Below are positions 47,932 to 57,925 of a stretch of DNA of 64,000 bases, one piece after another. The stretch comes from Salipaludibacillus daqingensis (GTDB lineage Bacteria; Bacillota; Bacilli; Bacillales; Salisediminibacteriaceae), in contig NZ_JARZHF010000004.1 in NCBI RefSeq assembly GCF_029891575.1, forward strand, positions 337,015-401,014. The letters run 5' to 3'. The notes beneath the pieces are model-generated. The model searched no databases and was not told the origin of the DNA. It saw nothing but the letters and a program-made list of their open reading frames with translations. Position numbers and translations under genes: made by a program. Positions within the stretch are counted from its first letter, which is position 1. Each line of letters opens with the position of its first letter.

Positions 47932-49110
47932 TTATAATGACTTCAAAAAAGCATCTATTCGCTCGATTGCTTCTTCTAGCTGTTTCATTGATGCAGCATA
48001 AGAGCAACGAATGTGTCCTTCTCCACCTTCACCAAAAACATGACCAGGAACGACAGCTACTCGTTGATCGATTAATAACTTTTCTGCAAACTCTTCCGAT
48101 GTGAGTCCCGTCGATTTAATCGATGGAAAAGCATAAAATGCGCCGCCTGGAGTATGACACGTTAACCCAATTTCTCTTAAAGACTTCACAAAGAAATTTC
48201 GTCTTTGACGATAATTCGTTACCATTTCTTCCATTTCATCTCGGCCATTTGTCATTGCTTCAAGAGCTGCATATTGTGCCATCGTTGATGCACACATCAT
48301 CGCGTACTGATGAATTTTCAACATCGCTTTCGCGTAAGGTTCAGGTGCTGCCACATATCCTATGCGCCACCCTGTCATTGCGAAAGCTTTCGAAAAACCT
48401 GAGATAAGAATCGTTCGTTCCCACATTCCGTCTAAAACAGGAACGCTAACGTGTTCTGCATCATAGGACAATTCTGCATAAATCTCATCAGATAAAACGA
48501 TCAAGTTATGTTTAATAACCACTTCAGCAATTTTTTTAAGACCTTCCATTCCCATCACGGCACCCGTTGGATTGTTCGGGAATGATAACATCAGTGCTTT
48601 TGTATTGTTTGTTATTCTTGCTTCTACTTCCGCTGCGTCCACTTCAAAATCCGTTTCAATCGATGTAGGAATAGGAACTGGAATCCCCCCAACTAATGAA
48701 ACCAAAGGAGCATAAGAAACAAAACACGGTTCTGCAATAAGCACTTCATCACCAGGGTTGAGGATTGCACGTAGTGCTAAATCAATTCCCTCACTGGCAC
48801 CTACTGTCACAACCACTTCATTTTCTGGATCATAAGAAACTTGAAACCGCTTCTGCAAATAACGGGAAATCGCTTCTCGAAGTTCTATTAATCCAGCATT
48901 GGCTGTATAGGATGTCACGCCACGTTCAAGCGAATGTATACTCGCTTCACGAACGTTCCAAGGAGTGGAATAGTCTGGCTCTCCTACGCCTAGTGAAATA
49001 ATATTATCCATAGAAGAAGCTAAATCGAAAAAACGGCGAATTCCAGATGGTTCAATACGATTGACGGCGTCTGACAATTGAGGGTGATGACTCGTTTTGA
49101 TCGATGTCAT
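47932..49110 (-). CDS. alaT: PLP-dependent aminotransferase, AlaT (YugH)-like
   Basis: 392-residue class I/II aminotransferase. Pyridoxal phosphate lysine in ISGFSKAFAMTGWRIGY, aspartate/tyrosine in VLSDEIYAELSY, and NNPTGAV. In B. subtilis the alaR-alaT pair makes alanine from pyruvate and glutamate. The gene overlaps alaR by four bases (ATGA), as a two-gene operon. Confidence 0.92.
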   Translation of the reverse strand: MTSIKTSHHPQLSDAVNRIEPSGIRRFFDLASSMDNIISLGVGEPDYSTPWNVREASIHSLERGVTSYTANAGLIELREAISRYLQKRFQVSYDPENEVVVTVGASEGIDLALRAILNPGDEVLIAEPCFVSYAPLVSLVGGIPVPIPTSIETDFEVDAAEVEARITNNTKALMLSFPNNPTGAVMGMEGLKKIAEVVIKHNLIVLSDEIYAELSYDAEHVSVPVLDGMWERTILISGFSKAFAMTGWRIGYVAAPEPYAKAMLKIHQYAMMCASTMAQYAALEAMTNGRDEMEEMVTNYRQRRNFFVKSLREIGLTCHTPGGAFYAFPSIKSTGLTSEEFAEKLLIDQRVAVVPGHVFGEGGEGHIRCSYAASMKQLEEAIERIDAFLKSL

Positions 49111-49604
49111 GGAGAAACCACCATTCTTTTGTCGTCATCCTCATCTTCTCCGAATACAACACCGTCATGCTTATATTTTTTCAATTGGAAATGTGTCGTT
49201 GTTGAAATAACAGAATCTAACGTCGATAATTTTTCAGAAACAAAATTTGCAATTTCGGACATGGAGCGTCCTTCAATCACAACAGACAAGTCATACGTTC
49301 CAGACATCAAGTAAGTTGCCTTTACCTCTTTAAATCGATAAATTCTTTCTGCAACCTCATCAAATCCGACGCCTCGTTTCGGAGTAACTTTCACATCAAT
49401 CATCGCTGTGACTGTTTCTGCAATATTAACTTTAGTCCAATCAATAATAGCAGAATAACCAAGGATAATTTTTTTCTTTTCGAGTGAACGTAGCATAGAT
49501 GAAACATCTTCTTTTGATGTATCAAGCATTTTCGCAAGTGTCGCTTCTGCCATTCTGCCTTCTTTTTCAATTAACAATAATAATTCCTGTTCTTTCTCTT
49601 TCAT
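49107..49604 (-). CDS. alaR: Lrp/AsnC-family regulator, AlaR (YugG)-like
   Basis: 165 residues: an N-terminal helix-turn-helix (GRMAEATLAKMLDTSKEDVS) and a RAM ligand domain (VTPKRGVGFDEVAERIYRF, ATYLMSGTYDLSVVIEG). Translationally coupled to alaT, whose expression it probably controls in response to alanine. Confidence 0.92.
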   Translation of the reverse strand: MKEKEQELLLLIEKEGRMAEATLAKMLDTSKEDVSSMLRSLEKKKIILGYSAIIDWTKVNIAETVTAMIDVKVTPKRGVGFDEVAERIYRFKEVKATYLMSGTYDLSVVIEGRSMSEIANFVSEKLSTLDSVISTTTHFQLKKYKHDGVVFGEDEDDDKRMVVSP

Positions 49605-49776
49605 TTCATCATGCCTCCTGCTTTATCCAACCATTCTTGTTTTAATTCTCCTAATAAGGGAAACATAGTTGTTACGAATGGTAATATAATGTTTGAATAT
49701 TTGTTGATTTCACTATATTCTACACGACCTTAACCGTTCATACTAGATCTAATTTAATTGAAAAGGAGACTACTTT

Positions 49777-50397
49777 ATGGAATCTGCTAATACAAATCCA
49801 CATGTGAACGATTTTCAACACGTAGCCATCCTTTTAGTAGACATGATCAGTGACTTTGATTTTGAAGATGGCGATCAATTATATAAGCATACATTACCCG
49901 TGGCAAAAAACATTTCATCCCTCAAAAAACGTGCGAAAGATCTAGATATACCAGTACTTTATGTTAATGATAATTATGGACGTTGGCAATCAGATTTTCC
50001 AGGAATAGTGAATGAGATGAGCCAATCAGAACGGGGCAAAAAAATTGTCGAATTAATCAAACCTGAAGACGACGATTATTTCATACTTAAACCACAATAT
50101 TCAGCTTTTTTTATGACTCCGTTAGAGCTCTTGCTCGAATATTTAAATGTCAAATCATTGATTATTGCAGGTGTTGCTGGAAATATGTGTGTGCATTTCA
50201 CAGCAAACGATGCGTATATGCGAAACTTTCGTCTTTATATCCCTTCTGATTGTACTGCATCTAATTCTAATCAAGAAAACGATGAAGCCCTTCACCTTAT
50301 GGAACAAGTATTAAAAGCAAACACAACACCAAGTGCCGATTTAGACTTAGAAAAAGTAAAATATGAATGGAGTGATTCGACGAATATCAACAAATAA
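49777..50397 (+). CDS. Isochorismatase-like cysteine hydrolase
   Basis: 206-residue hydrolase of the isochorismatase fold. Catalytic triad visible: Asp in AILLVDMISDFDF, Lys in FILKPQYSAFFMTP, Cys in IAGVAGNMCVHFTANDA. Members cleave nicotinamide or related amides; the exact substrate is unclear. AAAAGGAGAC precedes the ATG. Stands alone. Confidence 0.9.
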   Translation: MESANTNPHVNDFQHVAILLVDMISDFDFEDGDQLYKHTLPVAKNISSLKKRAKDLDIPVLYVNDNYGRWQSDFPGIVNEMSQSERGKKIVELIKPEDDDYFILKPQYSAFFMTPLELLLEYLNVKSLIIAGVAGNMCVHFTANDAYMRNFRLYIPSDCTASNSNQENDEALHLMEQVLKANTTPSADLDLEKVKYEWSDSTNINK

Positions 50398-50544
50398 CCT
50401 GAAAATTCTTTCTATTATTCTCATCCTTTACGATTACTTATGAATAAGCTATAATAACACTATGTCTACAGTGTTAAAGTAATCTTTGCCGAACGTAACA
50501 TTTAATCTTTTGTTTACATGGGAATCGTTCCTATGTAAAACAAA

Positions 50545-50570
50545 GACCTCGAGAATACGATCTCGAGGTC
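50545..50570 (-). terminator. Terminator of fixABCX
   Basis: GACCTCGAGA/TCTCGAGGTC 10-bp stem; TTTGTTTT follows on the minus strand. Confidence 0.82.
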
Positions 50571-50588
50571 CCTATTTTTATTTGTTTA

Positions 50589-50870
50589 TTACGCTAACCT
50601 GAAGACAATTCCGTGTCCGCCTTTAGGATATTCCCATTTAATATTTTGATGTGGACAACCAATACGACAGCTTCCACATTCGTGACAACCTTCATATCCT
50701 ACAAACATGCGATCGCCTTCCCACTTATACACATCTGCGGGACAGAAAATCGTACAATCTTTATCAGGGCATGACGTCGCACAAACCTGATGATCCAATA
50801 CTTCAAGGTGAGATTTTTGATCACAGTTAAAACGAAGTAAATACTGCTTATCTTCTAATGTTTTTGCCAT
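50589..50870 (-). CDS. fixX: Ferredoxin-like protein FixX
   Basis: 93 residues with cysteine clusters CATSCPDKDCTIFCP and CHECGSCRIGCPH, enough for iron-sulphur clusters. Last gene of fixABCX, one base after fixC. In the complex it passes electrons with FixC. Confidence 0.93.
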   Translation of the reverse strand: MAKTLEDKQYLLRFNCDQKSHLEVLDHQVCATSCPDKDCTIFCPADVYKWEGDRMFVGYEGCHECGSCRIGCPHQNIKWEYPKGGHGIVFRLA

Positions 50871-50871
50871 A

Positions 50872-52167
50872 TTACTTCACCGCCTTCCATGCTCTATACA
50901 TGTCTTTTGCAAATCCAATTTTTCCACGGCCGGCCGTCATTTTCTTCATGATCTTCTTTTGTTTCTCCCATTTAGGTGTTCCATCAACGGTAAAGAACGT
51001 ATTCATTGCTTGGTTCATCATTGGTACATACTCTTTGAAATACTGTGGATTCTCTTCGAACGTGTGAGCTGCATCTTTATATTTCTTTAAGTCTTTCCCT
51101 ATAAAGCTGTCATAAATTTCTGTTCGATAAGAATCAAGCGAACGTTCTGAGAAGTCTCCTGTTTCTTTTGCTTTCATCACAGTCTCTGCTGCAATTTTAC
51201 CAGAAGACATTGCCATGTTAGATCCTTCACGATGAATGGCATTAACAAATTGTGCAGCATCTCCTGTAACAATAACGCCATCTCCAACAAGTTTCGGTAC
51301 TGTGTTGTATCCACCTTCAGGAATTAAATGGGCTAAATACTCCTGTGATTCGCCGCCTTCTACATAAGGTTGAATCATCGGATGATTTTTCACATGCTCC
51401 AATAATTCATGCGGCTTAAGCTTATGCTTAATCATACTTGAAAGTGTGGTTCCAACACCGACGTTAATACTATCTTTATTCGTATAAAGAAATCCTGTTC
51501 CTAATAATCCATGTGTGGCATCCCCAAACATCTCTACAGATACCCCTTGATTATCTTGAACGTTGAATCTTTCGTTGATTGTTTTTGGTGGTAATTTCAG
51601 CACTTCCATAACCGTTAATGCAACTTCGTTTGGCTTCCATTCTTTATGGAATCCTAGCTGTTTTGCTAGTAAAGAATTCACTCCATCTGCTAAAACAACA
51701 ACGTCAGCATACACTTCACCATCAGGACGATCTGTTCTTACTCCAACAACTTTTCCATCTTCCACAATGCACTCTGTAACGACCGTTTCGTTAATTAACA
51801 ATGCACCTTGCTCCACTGCTTTATCTGCAAACCATTTATCAAACTTAGCTCTTAAAACAGTGAAGTTATTATATGGTTCTTTTCCCCACTCTAATCCTTT
51901 ATAACTCGTTGTAACCATGGACTCTTTATCCAAAAACCAAAATCTTTGCTCAACAACAGGACGCTCAATAGGTGCTTCTTTCCAAAATTCTGGAATGATT
52001 TCTTCTAATTGTTTTCGATAAAGAATTCCACCCATAACGTTTTTTGAGCCTGGAAATTCTCCTCTTTCAATTAACAACACTTTTAGGCCATTTTTAGCTG
52101 CTGTAAATGCACAACTTGTTCCTGCAGGTCCAGCACCAACTACGATTAGATCAAATTTTTCAGACAT
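50872..52167 (-). CDS. fixC: FAD-dependent electron transfer flavoprotein-quinone oxidoreductase FixC
   Basis: 431 residues. FAD-binding loop DLIVVGAGPAGTSCAFTAAK at the N-terminus, second dinucleotide region VVLADGVNSLLAKQLG, and VIVTGDAAQFVNAIHREGSN. It moves electrons from the FixAB flavoprotein to quinone. Overlaps fixB by eight bases. Confidence 0.94.
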   Translation of the reverse strand: MSEKFDLIVVGAGPAGTSCAFTAAKNGLKVLLIERGEFPGSKNVMGGILYRKQLEEIIPEFWKEAPIERPVVEQRFWFLDKESMVTTSYKGLEWGKEPYNNFTVLRAKFDKWFADKAVEQGALLINETVVTECIVEDGKVVGVRTDRPDGEVYADVVVLADGVNSLLAKQLGFHKEWKPNEVALTVMEVLKLPPKTINERFNVQDNQGVSVEMFGDATHGLLGTGFLYTNKDSINVGVGTTLSSMIKHKLKPHELLEHVKNHPMIQPYVEGGESQEYLAHLIPEGGYNTVPKLVGDGVIVTGDAAQFVNAIHREGSNMAMSSGKIAAETVMKAKETGDFSERSLDSYRTEIYDSFIGKDLKKYKDAAHTFEENPQYFKEYVPMMNQAMNTFFTVDGTPKWEKQKKIMKKMTAGRGKIGFAKDMYRAWKAVK

Positions 52168-53197
52168 CTGAGGTCACCCCTTCTACTTCTACGCCTTTTA
52201 ATGCTTTACGGAATTCTTCCGTTAGCATTGGTACAATTTCAAATGCGTCCGCTACAATCCCGTAGTGTGACGCGTTGAAAATCGTTGCATCAGGATCATT
52301 ATTAATTGCAATAATCATGTCTGAATTTTGCATTCCAACGACGTGTTGTACCGCACCTGAAATTCCAATAGCAAAATAAATTTTCGGTGTAACCGTCAAA
52401 CCTGTTTGCCCTACTTGATGATCGTGTCCGCAAAGTCCAGCTTCCACTAAATCACGGCTTGCACCTACAGAAGCATTTAGCACATCTGCTAGTTCTTTCA
52501 CCATCGCAAATCCTTTTTCATCTTTGATACCTTTTCCAGCTGCGACAATAACGTCAGCATCTTCTAAATTCACAGCTTTTTGAGTATCTCTTACTATTTC
52601 CAGCACTTTTGTACGAAGATCTTCTTCTTTTAAAGAAATCGATTCTTCAATAATTTTACCTGTACGACCTTGTTCTGGCTCAGGCTTTTTCATCACTTTT
52701 GGACGAACGGTAGCCATTTGTGGCCGATGTTTTTTACACAAAATCGTCGCCATAATATTTCCACCAAAAGCAGGACGACTTGCTTCAAATAAACGCTTCT
52801 CAAGGTTAACATCTAGCATCGTTGTATCAGCAGTAAGTCCTGTCATGACCTCTGTTGCAACAGCACTAGCTAAGTCTTTTCCGTTTGACGTAGCACCGTA
52901 AACAAAAATTTCTGGCTTATACTTTCGAACGAGATCTCCCACTGCTTTCATATACGTTTCCGTTCGATATTGTTCCAAAATAGGATCATCAATCACATAA
53001 ACAATGTCTGCACCATAAGCATATAACTCACTTGCAGAGTCTTTGACTTGATTACCTAATAATACACCGCACAAATTCACTTCTAATTTGTCGGCCAATT
53101 CTCTTCCTGCCCCTAGTAATTCCAGACCAACGTCAATGATCTGCCCCTCTTGTTGCTCGATAAACACCCAAACGTCCTTGTATTCTTCTATATTCAT
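52160..53197 (-). CDS. fixB: Electron transfer flavoprotein alpha subunit FixB
   Basis: 345 residues. The C-terminal FAD-binding part has ASRDLVEAGLCGHDHQVGQT and IYFAIGISGAVQHVVGM followed by IAINNDPDATIF. With FixA it forms the bifurcating flavoprotein. Overlaps fixA by four bases. Confidence 0.94.
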   Translation of the reverse strand: MNIEEYKDVWVFIEQQEGQIIDVGLELLGAGRELADKLEVNLCGVLLGNQVKDSASELYAYGADIVYVIDDPILEQYRTETYMKAVGDLVRKYKPEIFVYGATSNGKDLASAVATEVMTGLTADTTMLDVNLEKRLFEASRPAFGGNIMATILCKKHRPQMATVRPKVMKKPEPEQGRTGKIIEESISLKEEDLRTKVLEIVRDTQKAVNLEDADVIVAAGKGIKDEKGFAMVKELADVLNASVGASRDLVEAGLCGHDHQVGQTGLTVTPKIYFAIGISGAVQHVVGMQNSDMIIAINNDPDATIFNASHYGIVADAFEIVPMLTEEFRKALKGVEVEGVTSDV

Positions 53198-54024
53198 GCT
53201 TTTCCCCCACCTTTCACACCAAACAACTCGCGTTTTTCAAGAGTAACTGAAAGCAATCTATCCACTTGTTCTTTCGTAGTTCCTTCAATCATCTCTGCTC
53301 CGGAGCTTTTTTCTGGTGGCCACATTCTACCTACTATGGTTGGTGACCCTTTCAATCCCAATTGCTTGATATCCACATCGTCTAAGTCATCCACCGTCCA
53401 TACCGTAGGTTCATATCGTGCGGCTCTCATCATGTTTGGCATTGGTGAATAGGCAACTTCGTTCATTTCCTTTTCAACAGTCAATAGACTTGGTATCGTC
53501 GTTTTAATAACTTCATAACCATTCTCAATCTTTCTACGTACTTTCATTTCTCCGCTCTCCGTGTTGATTTCGTCTACCTTAATCACATTTGTAATTGGCG
53601 GAATTTCTAGTCTTCGAGCAATCCCTGGGCCAGTTTGCCCCGTATCTCCATCAATCGCGTGCTTCCCACATAAAACCAAATCAATTCCTTCTTGCTTTTG
53701 CAACTTTTCTATAGCTTTGTATAAAGCGTAACTTGTTGCTAATGTGTCAGCTCCTGCAAAACGGCGATCGGAAATCAAATAACCTTCATCCGCTCCAATT
53801 TCCACACATTTGCGAATGGCCATTCTCGCTGTAGGAGGTCCCATAGAAAGGACAATGACTTTCCCACCATGCTCTCCCCTAAGGCGTACAGCTTCTTGTA
53901 CCGCATGTGCATCATAAGGATTCAAAATAGCTGGAGCACTTGAACGATCCAATGTGTTCGTTTTAGGATTTACTTTAATAATCTTCGTGTCAGGTACTTG
54001 TTTAATACAAACAAGAATATTCAT
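53194..54024 (-). CDS. fixA: Electron transfer flavoprotein beta subunit FixA
   Basis: 276 residues, starting MNILVCIKQVPDTKIIKVNP. The AMP/FAD segment is DLVLCGKHAIDGDTGQTGPG and the ETF-beta hallmark VRRKIENGYEVIKTTIPSLL. Start at ATG 54024 is conserved; an in-frame ATG nine codons earlier is less likely. First gene of the operon. The complex uses NADH to reduce quinone and a low-potential ferredoxin (family knowledge); no nitrogenase is in view. Confidence 0.94.
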   Translation of the reverse strand: MNILVCIKQVPDTKIIKVNPKTNTLDRSSAPAILNPYDAHAVQEAVRLRGEHGGKVIVLSMGPPTARMAIRKCVEIGADEGYLISDRRFAGADTLATSYALYKAIEKLQKQEGIDLVLCGKHAIDGDTGQTGPGIARRLEIPPITNVIKVDEINTESGEMKVRRKIENGYEVIKTTIPSLLTVEKEMNEVAYSPMPNMMRAARYEPTVWTVDDLDDVDIKQLGLKGSPTIVGRMWPPEKSSGAEMIEGTTKEQVDRLLSVTLEKRELFGVKGGGKA

Positions 54025-54670
54025 TTTGTTCCCCACCCTCTTTTCATTCATATGAAAAACTAAACCTTGATTAACCGAGTCAACAAATTATTATTTTCTT
54101 GCTTTTTGGCAATGGCTCTTCATTTGAATCACAATGTCAACTGAGAAAATTCCCCTTTTCTCTTTTTACATCGCACCCCTTCATTTTCATGTGAACCAAT
54201 TATTCTCATCTTCCAGCATTCGATAAAACGATTGTTCAATCATTCACGAAACTACTTATAGTTGTTTTCACAGCAATTTACGATCTACTCATTCAATGAT
54301 TCTTGAATCTCTTCATCTATATTGCTGTGAATCTAGAAAATTGTTTTTTCATTCATGCGTAACGATAAGGGATATGCCGTTCAAAGATTTGTGATCGTTT
54401 GTACGTTGATGACTTATAAATCCATTCTGTATGTTGCCAAATGCCTCCCTTCGAAAAATCTCCCATCAGTAGAACATTAATAAAAAATCTTTTTTGAGAT
54501 AACTCACTTATTAAACTTTTTAAACACAAAGGTTGGAAAGCGATTTCCTTAGTTTATTTATATCAAAAATAATGTTAGCAAACAACCTCATTTTTACGAT
54601 TTCACGAAAAAGTCAAACTTTTTCAACTTTTTACTTTAATAATAATGTAAACGCTTTAATCTATAAAAAT
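54025..54670. other. Long gene-free stretch upstream of fixA
   Basis: About 650 bases, no plausible ORF. A cre-like ATGTAAACGCTTTAA (54643-54657) matches the consensus at 14 of 15 positions but is over 600 bases from fixA. Confidence 0.5.
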
Positions 54671-54694
54671 AGTGGATAGACTGATCTATCCACT
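54671..54694 (-). terminator. Terminator of the ABC exporter genes
   Basis: AGTGGATAG/CTATCCACT 9-bp stem, then ATTTTTATAG on the minus strand, 120 bases after the permease stop. Confidence 0.7.
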
Positions 54695-54817
54695 TAAAAT
54701 GATTATAATTAACTTGTTTTGCTTTGTTATAATCAAAGAATCAGAAATATAATAAAATTTTAGTTCCAATTTTTATATTTTTTATTTCCCTGTCCATTCT
54801 TAGTTAAAATTATCCAT

Positions 54818-55609
54818 TTATTGTACATCTTTCGCAAACTCTTTTTTATTAAATAGGAAAATTGTTGCTATCATCATTGCTAAAATCAGTCCAAGTGTCA
54901 CAAAAATACTGATCCAAAATCCTGATTCTACTTCCCCTAAATAAAAGAATTGTTGACTATACGTTGCTAACATTCCAGGTGTTCCTTTCATAAGATCCGG
55001 AGCATACAAGCTGAAAATACTAAATAAAATCGCTGTACCAAGAGTAGCAAACGCGACGAAAGCAGTACTATTTAGTAACGCACTTAGACATAACACAATC
55101 GTCATGACAAACGTAATCCATAAGGCATAAACGAGTGCTCCGTTCACGACTTGAGATATCGGTATTGTATCAATTAATAGGAACGTGTAGTAAACAGACA
55201 TAACAAAGCCTAAAACAAAGGAAGTTAAAGATAATATCAACAAATGTACCCATTTAGCAGTTAAATAGTTCACATATGATACAGGTTTTACTAACACCAT
55301 AATGAGAGTCCCTTGATTTTTTTCCGTTACAACTGTACCCATAAATGCTAAGACGAGAACTAGGAACCCTATTTGACTAAACTGTCCTAACGTTCCGGTT
55401 AATACTTCAGCACCGCTTGGTGGAGGGAGCTCCATAACCGTCCCTTCTGGTAATCCTCCAAACTGTTCAAGTATATCTGCAATATAATAGGACGTTATCG
55501 GTTGCATTAATCCTAATAACACAAACACCGTCGGTATCCACAACCACTTGAAATTTCGTATCGACTCTCGAAACTCTTTTTTAAATAGGATGATCCACTG
55601 ACTCCTCAT
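54818..55609 (-). CDS. ABC-2 type transporter permease, YxlG-like
   Basis: 263 residues with six membrane helices; ends QWIILFKKEFRESIRNFKW (N-terminal amphipathic part) and TVVTEKNQGTLIMVLVKPVS typical of ABC-2 exporters. It partners the ATPase encoded immediately upstream (four-base overlap). Confidence 0.88.
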   Translation of the reverse strand: MRSQWIILFKKEFRESIRNFKWLWIPTVFVLLGLMQPITSYYIADILEQFGGLPEGTVMELPPPSGAEVLTGTLGQFSQIGFLVLVLAFMGTVVTEKNQGTLIMVLVKPVSYVNYLTAKWVHLLILSLTSFVLGFVMSVYYTFLLIDTIPISQVVNGALVYALWITFVMTIVLCLSALLNSTAFVAFATLGTAILFSIFSLYAPDLMKGTPGMLATYSQQFFYLGEVESGFWISIFVTLGLILAMMIATIFLFNKKEFAKDVQ

Positions 55610-56508
55610 TTCATCACCTTCATAAACAAATCTTCTAATGACGTTTTTGCAACTTCAAATTTGATTAGTTTTAATTCTTGCAGTGTTTTATCTGACAATA
55701 ATTCTGTTCGGGCTGTTTGTAAATTTTCTACAGTTAGGGTTGCTTTGTTTTTATCTACTTTCACATGTCGAAGCCATTCTTTTTGTTTGATCGTCTCTAA
55801 CCAATTAGCCATTTCCATTTCAGTTTCGATAAAAAACGTCGGTTGTTGGTAAGTGTTTTGTAGTTTTACCAAACTCCCTTCAACTACAATTTCTCCTTTT
55901 TTCATGATAAAAATATCGTCAGAAACTTCTTCTGCATCATGGAGAACATGTGTGGAAAAAAGAATCGACGTACGAGTTTTTAACTGCTTCATTAGTTCAA
56001 GAACTTCCCTTCGACCAATCGGATCTAGCGCAGATACTGGTTCATCTAAAATAATTAATTTAGGTTCGTGAACGAGTGCTTGCGCAATTCCTAATCTTTG
56101 CTTCATGCCACCAGAGAATCCCGAAACTTTTTTATTTCCACCTTCAGCTAACCCAACTAATTCCAACATTTCTTTTGCTCTAGATTTAGCCGCTTCTTTC
56201 GATAATCCCGCTAATTCAGCTGCAAACACTACATACTCTAATCCAGACATCCACCCGAAAAATTTTGGATATTGTGGAAGATAACCTAGGTACTTTCTTC
56301 TGTCTCCTGAATAGTCTTCATGAAAGTCAATCGATCCTTCTGTCGGATTCATTAACCCCGTAAGCATATTTAACGTTGTTGTTTTGCCAGCACCATTGGG
56401 TCCAAGGAGCGCTGTACAAATTCCTTCACGAATAGATAAATTTATACCTTTAACTGCAACTGTTCCATTGAATTTTTTTGTTAAGCCTATCGTTTCAATT
56501 AAATGCAT
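55606..56508 (-). CDS. ABC transporter ATPase, YxlF-like
   Basis: 300 residues. Walker A LLGPNGAGKTTTLNML, signature VSGFSGGMKQRLGIAQAL, Walker B LIILDEPVSALDP, H-loop STHVLHD, then a DUF4162-like C-terminal region. Overlaps the small membrane gene upstream by one base. Substrate unknown. Confidence 0.92.
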   Translation of the reverse strand: MHLIETIGLTKKFNGTVAVKGINLSIREGICTALLGPNGAGKTTTLNMLTGLMNPTEGSIDFHEDYSGDRRKYLGYLPQYPKFFGWMSGLEYVVFAAELAGLSKEAAKSRAKEMLELVGLAEGGNKKVSGFSGGMKQRLGIAQALVHEPKLIILDEPVSALDPIGRREVLELMKQLKTRTSILFSTHVLHDAEEVSDDIFIMKKGEIVVEGSLVKLQNTYQQPTFFIETEMEMANWLETIKQKEWLRHVKVDKNKATLTVENLQTARTELLSDKTLQELKLIKFEVAKTSLEDLFMKVMK

Positions 56509-56720
56509 TAATCATTCCTCCTGCCAAACAAAAAATACAAAATCGGTCCGAAAAAATTAACAAAAACAATGACTAATATCCAAATCCACTGAGGTCCATT
56601 TGTTTTATCATGTTTAATACAATCAATTAACGCAACGATCATCAGTACAAGAGACAAAATCAGTATCGGGGCGATAAGTGGCCAGTTAACTTCTTGAAAT
56701 GACTCGATGATTTCATTCAT
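56508..56720 (-). CDS. PLDc_N-type small membrane protein, YxlE-like
   Basis: 70 residues, two membrane helices, with the PLD-nuclease N-terminal motif DCIKHDKTNGPQWIWILVI and FFGPILYFLFGR. In B. subtilis yxlE precedes yxlF-yxlG in the sigY operon; the same trio occurs here but no sigma factor is beside it. Confidence 0.85.
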   Translation of the reverse strand: MNEIIESFQEVNWPLIAPILILSLVLMIVALIDCIKHDKTNGPQWIWILVIVFVNFFGPILYFLFGRRND

Positions 56721-57013
56721 TGGGGTCTCACATCCTCTTTTATACTATTATTCATAACGACACTTTAAACTATTATCAATATTGATAATATTATCATAAT
56801 CGACATTTATACTTTTGTCTATATCTATTTTCCCTCTAAAATTGAAAAAATGTTGAACATTATAATTAAAAATATTTACTAAAAAACGTAAATAACTCTT
56901 CATTATTATCTGGAACACATGTAAAATAGTGGATGTTGCAAAATTGCCGAAATGAAACTTTCACCCGGCTTAATCGTATCTAGGAAAAGAAATATATAAT
57001 GGAGGTCATGATG

Positions 57014-57865
57014 ATGAAAAGAAAAGGAATAACAATCGTTTCCGGGTTAGCCTTATTGACATTGACAGCATGTGGGGAGGTCACATCAGAAGATGGAATG
57101 AGTGTAGAGGATATTCTCAATCAATCTATTTCTGCTATGGAAGATCTAGACTCTTATTCTATTACGATGGATATGGCGCAAGTGATGAACATAGGGGAAG
57201 AGGAGGGGGTAGACCTTGATTCTTCAGGAGAAATTTCTGTAACAATGGACCCAATGGCTATGATTCAAAAATCAACCGTCAATATGGGGGAACTAGGTAT
57301 GGGTGATGAAGAGGAATTAGAGTACATCTCATACTTTACTGAAGAAGATGGTTTCTATGTCGAAGATCCTATGATGGGTAATTGGCTGAAACTTCCTGAT
57401 AGCTTAATGGAAGACATGGTAGCAATGTCAGACGCACAAATGAGTCCTGAAAAGCAACTGGAACCATTTAAAGATTATATTTCTGATTTGTCTATGGAAA
57501 CGACTGACGATACCTACGTGATTACTCTAGCCGGTGATGGCATCGACATGAATGAATTAATGGACCAAATGGGTGGAATGGGTCTTGAAGGAATGGATCC
57601 AATGGTAAGTGAAATGATGGGAGAACTCGATATCGAATCTCTGAACTATGAATTTGTGATTGATAGAGAAACTTTCTATCAATTAGAGTCTACCATTGAC
57701 ATGAAGATGAGCGTTGATTTCATGGGAGAATCGATGACCACAGAACAGACTGTTCACATGGTGATGACCGATTTTAATTCTATTGAAGCCATTGAAATTC
57801 CGCAAGAAGTATTAGAAAATGCGGAAGAAATGTCTGAAGAGGATATGATGGGTGGAGGATTCTAA
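57014..57865 (+). CDS. DUF6612-like lipoprotein
   Basis: About 283-residue lipoprotein. Signal MKRKGITIVSGLALLTLTAC ends in a lipobox with Cys20. The mature part is very acidic and Met-rich (MDQMGGMGLEGMDPMVSEMM) and follows the LolA/LppX-like bacterial lipoprotein pattern (beta strands YSITMDM, YEFVIDRETFYQLEST). GGAGG lies eight bases before ATG 57014; three further ATGs upstream are in frame. Role unknown. Confidence 0.75.
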   Translation: MKRKGITIVSGLALLTLTACGEVTSEDGMSVEDILNQSISAMEDLDSYSITMDMAQVMNIGEEEGVDLDSSGEISVTMDPMAMIQKSTVNMGELGMGDEEELEYISYFTEEDGFYVEDPMMGNWLKLPDSLMEDMVAMSDAQMSPEKQLEPFKDYISDLSMETTDDTYVITLAGDGIDMNELMDQMGGMGLEGMDPMVSEMMGELDIESLNYEFVIDRETFYQLESTIDMKMSVDFMGESMTTEQTVHMVMTDFNSIEAIEIPQEVLENAEEMSEEDMMGGGF

Positions 57866-57882
57866 AGCGATACAAAATATGA

Positions 57883-57921
57883 AGCAGCTCTAGGGATTTG
57901 AATATCTAGAGCTGCTTTTTT
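57883..57921 (+). terminator. Terminator of lipoprotein gene
   Basis: AGCAGCTCTAG/CTAGAGCTGCT 11-bp stem then six T. It may also serve gapN from the other side. Confidence 0.85.
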
Positions 57922-57925
57922 CGTT

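Noticed and set aside
48660..48700. Six-C run inside alaT as another frameshifting tract
   Set aside because: The frame is intact across it; it encodes Gly-Gly normally.
50589..54024. Nitrogen-fixation cluster
   Set aside because: Only fixABCX is present; no nif genes in the window.
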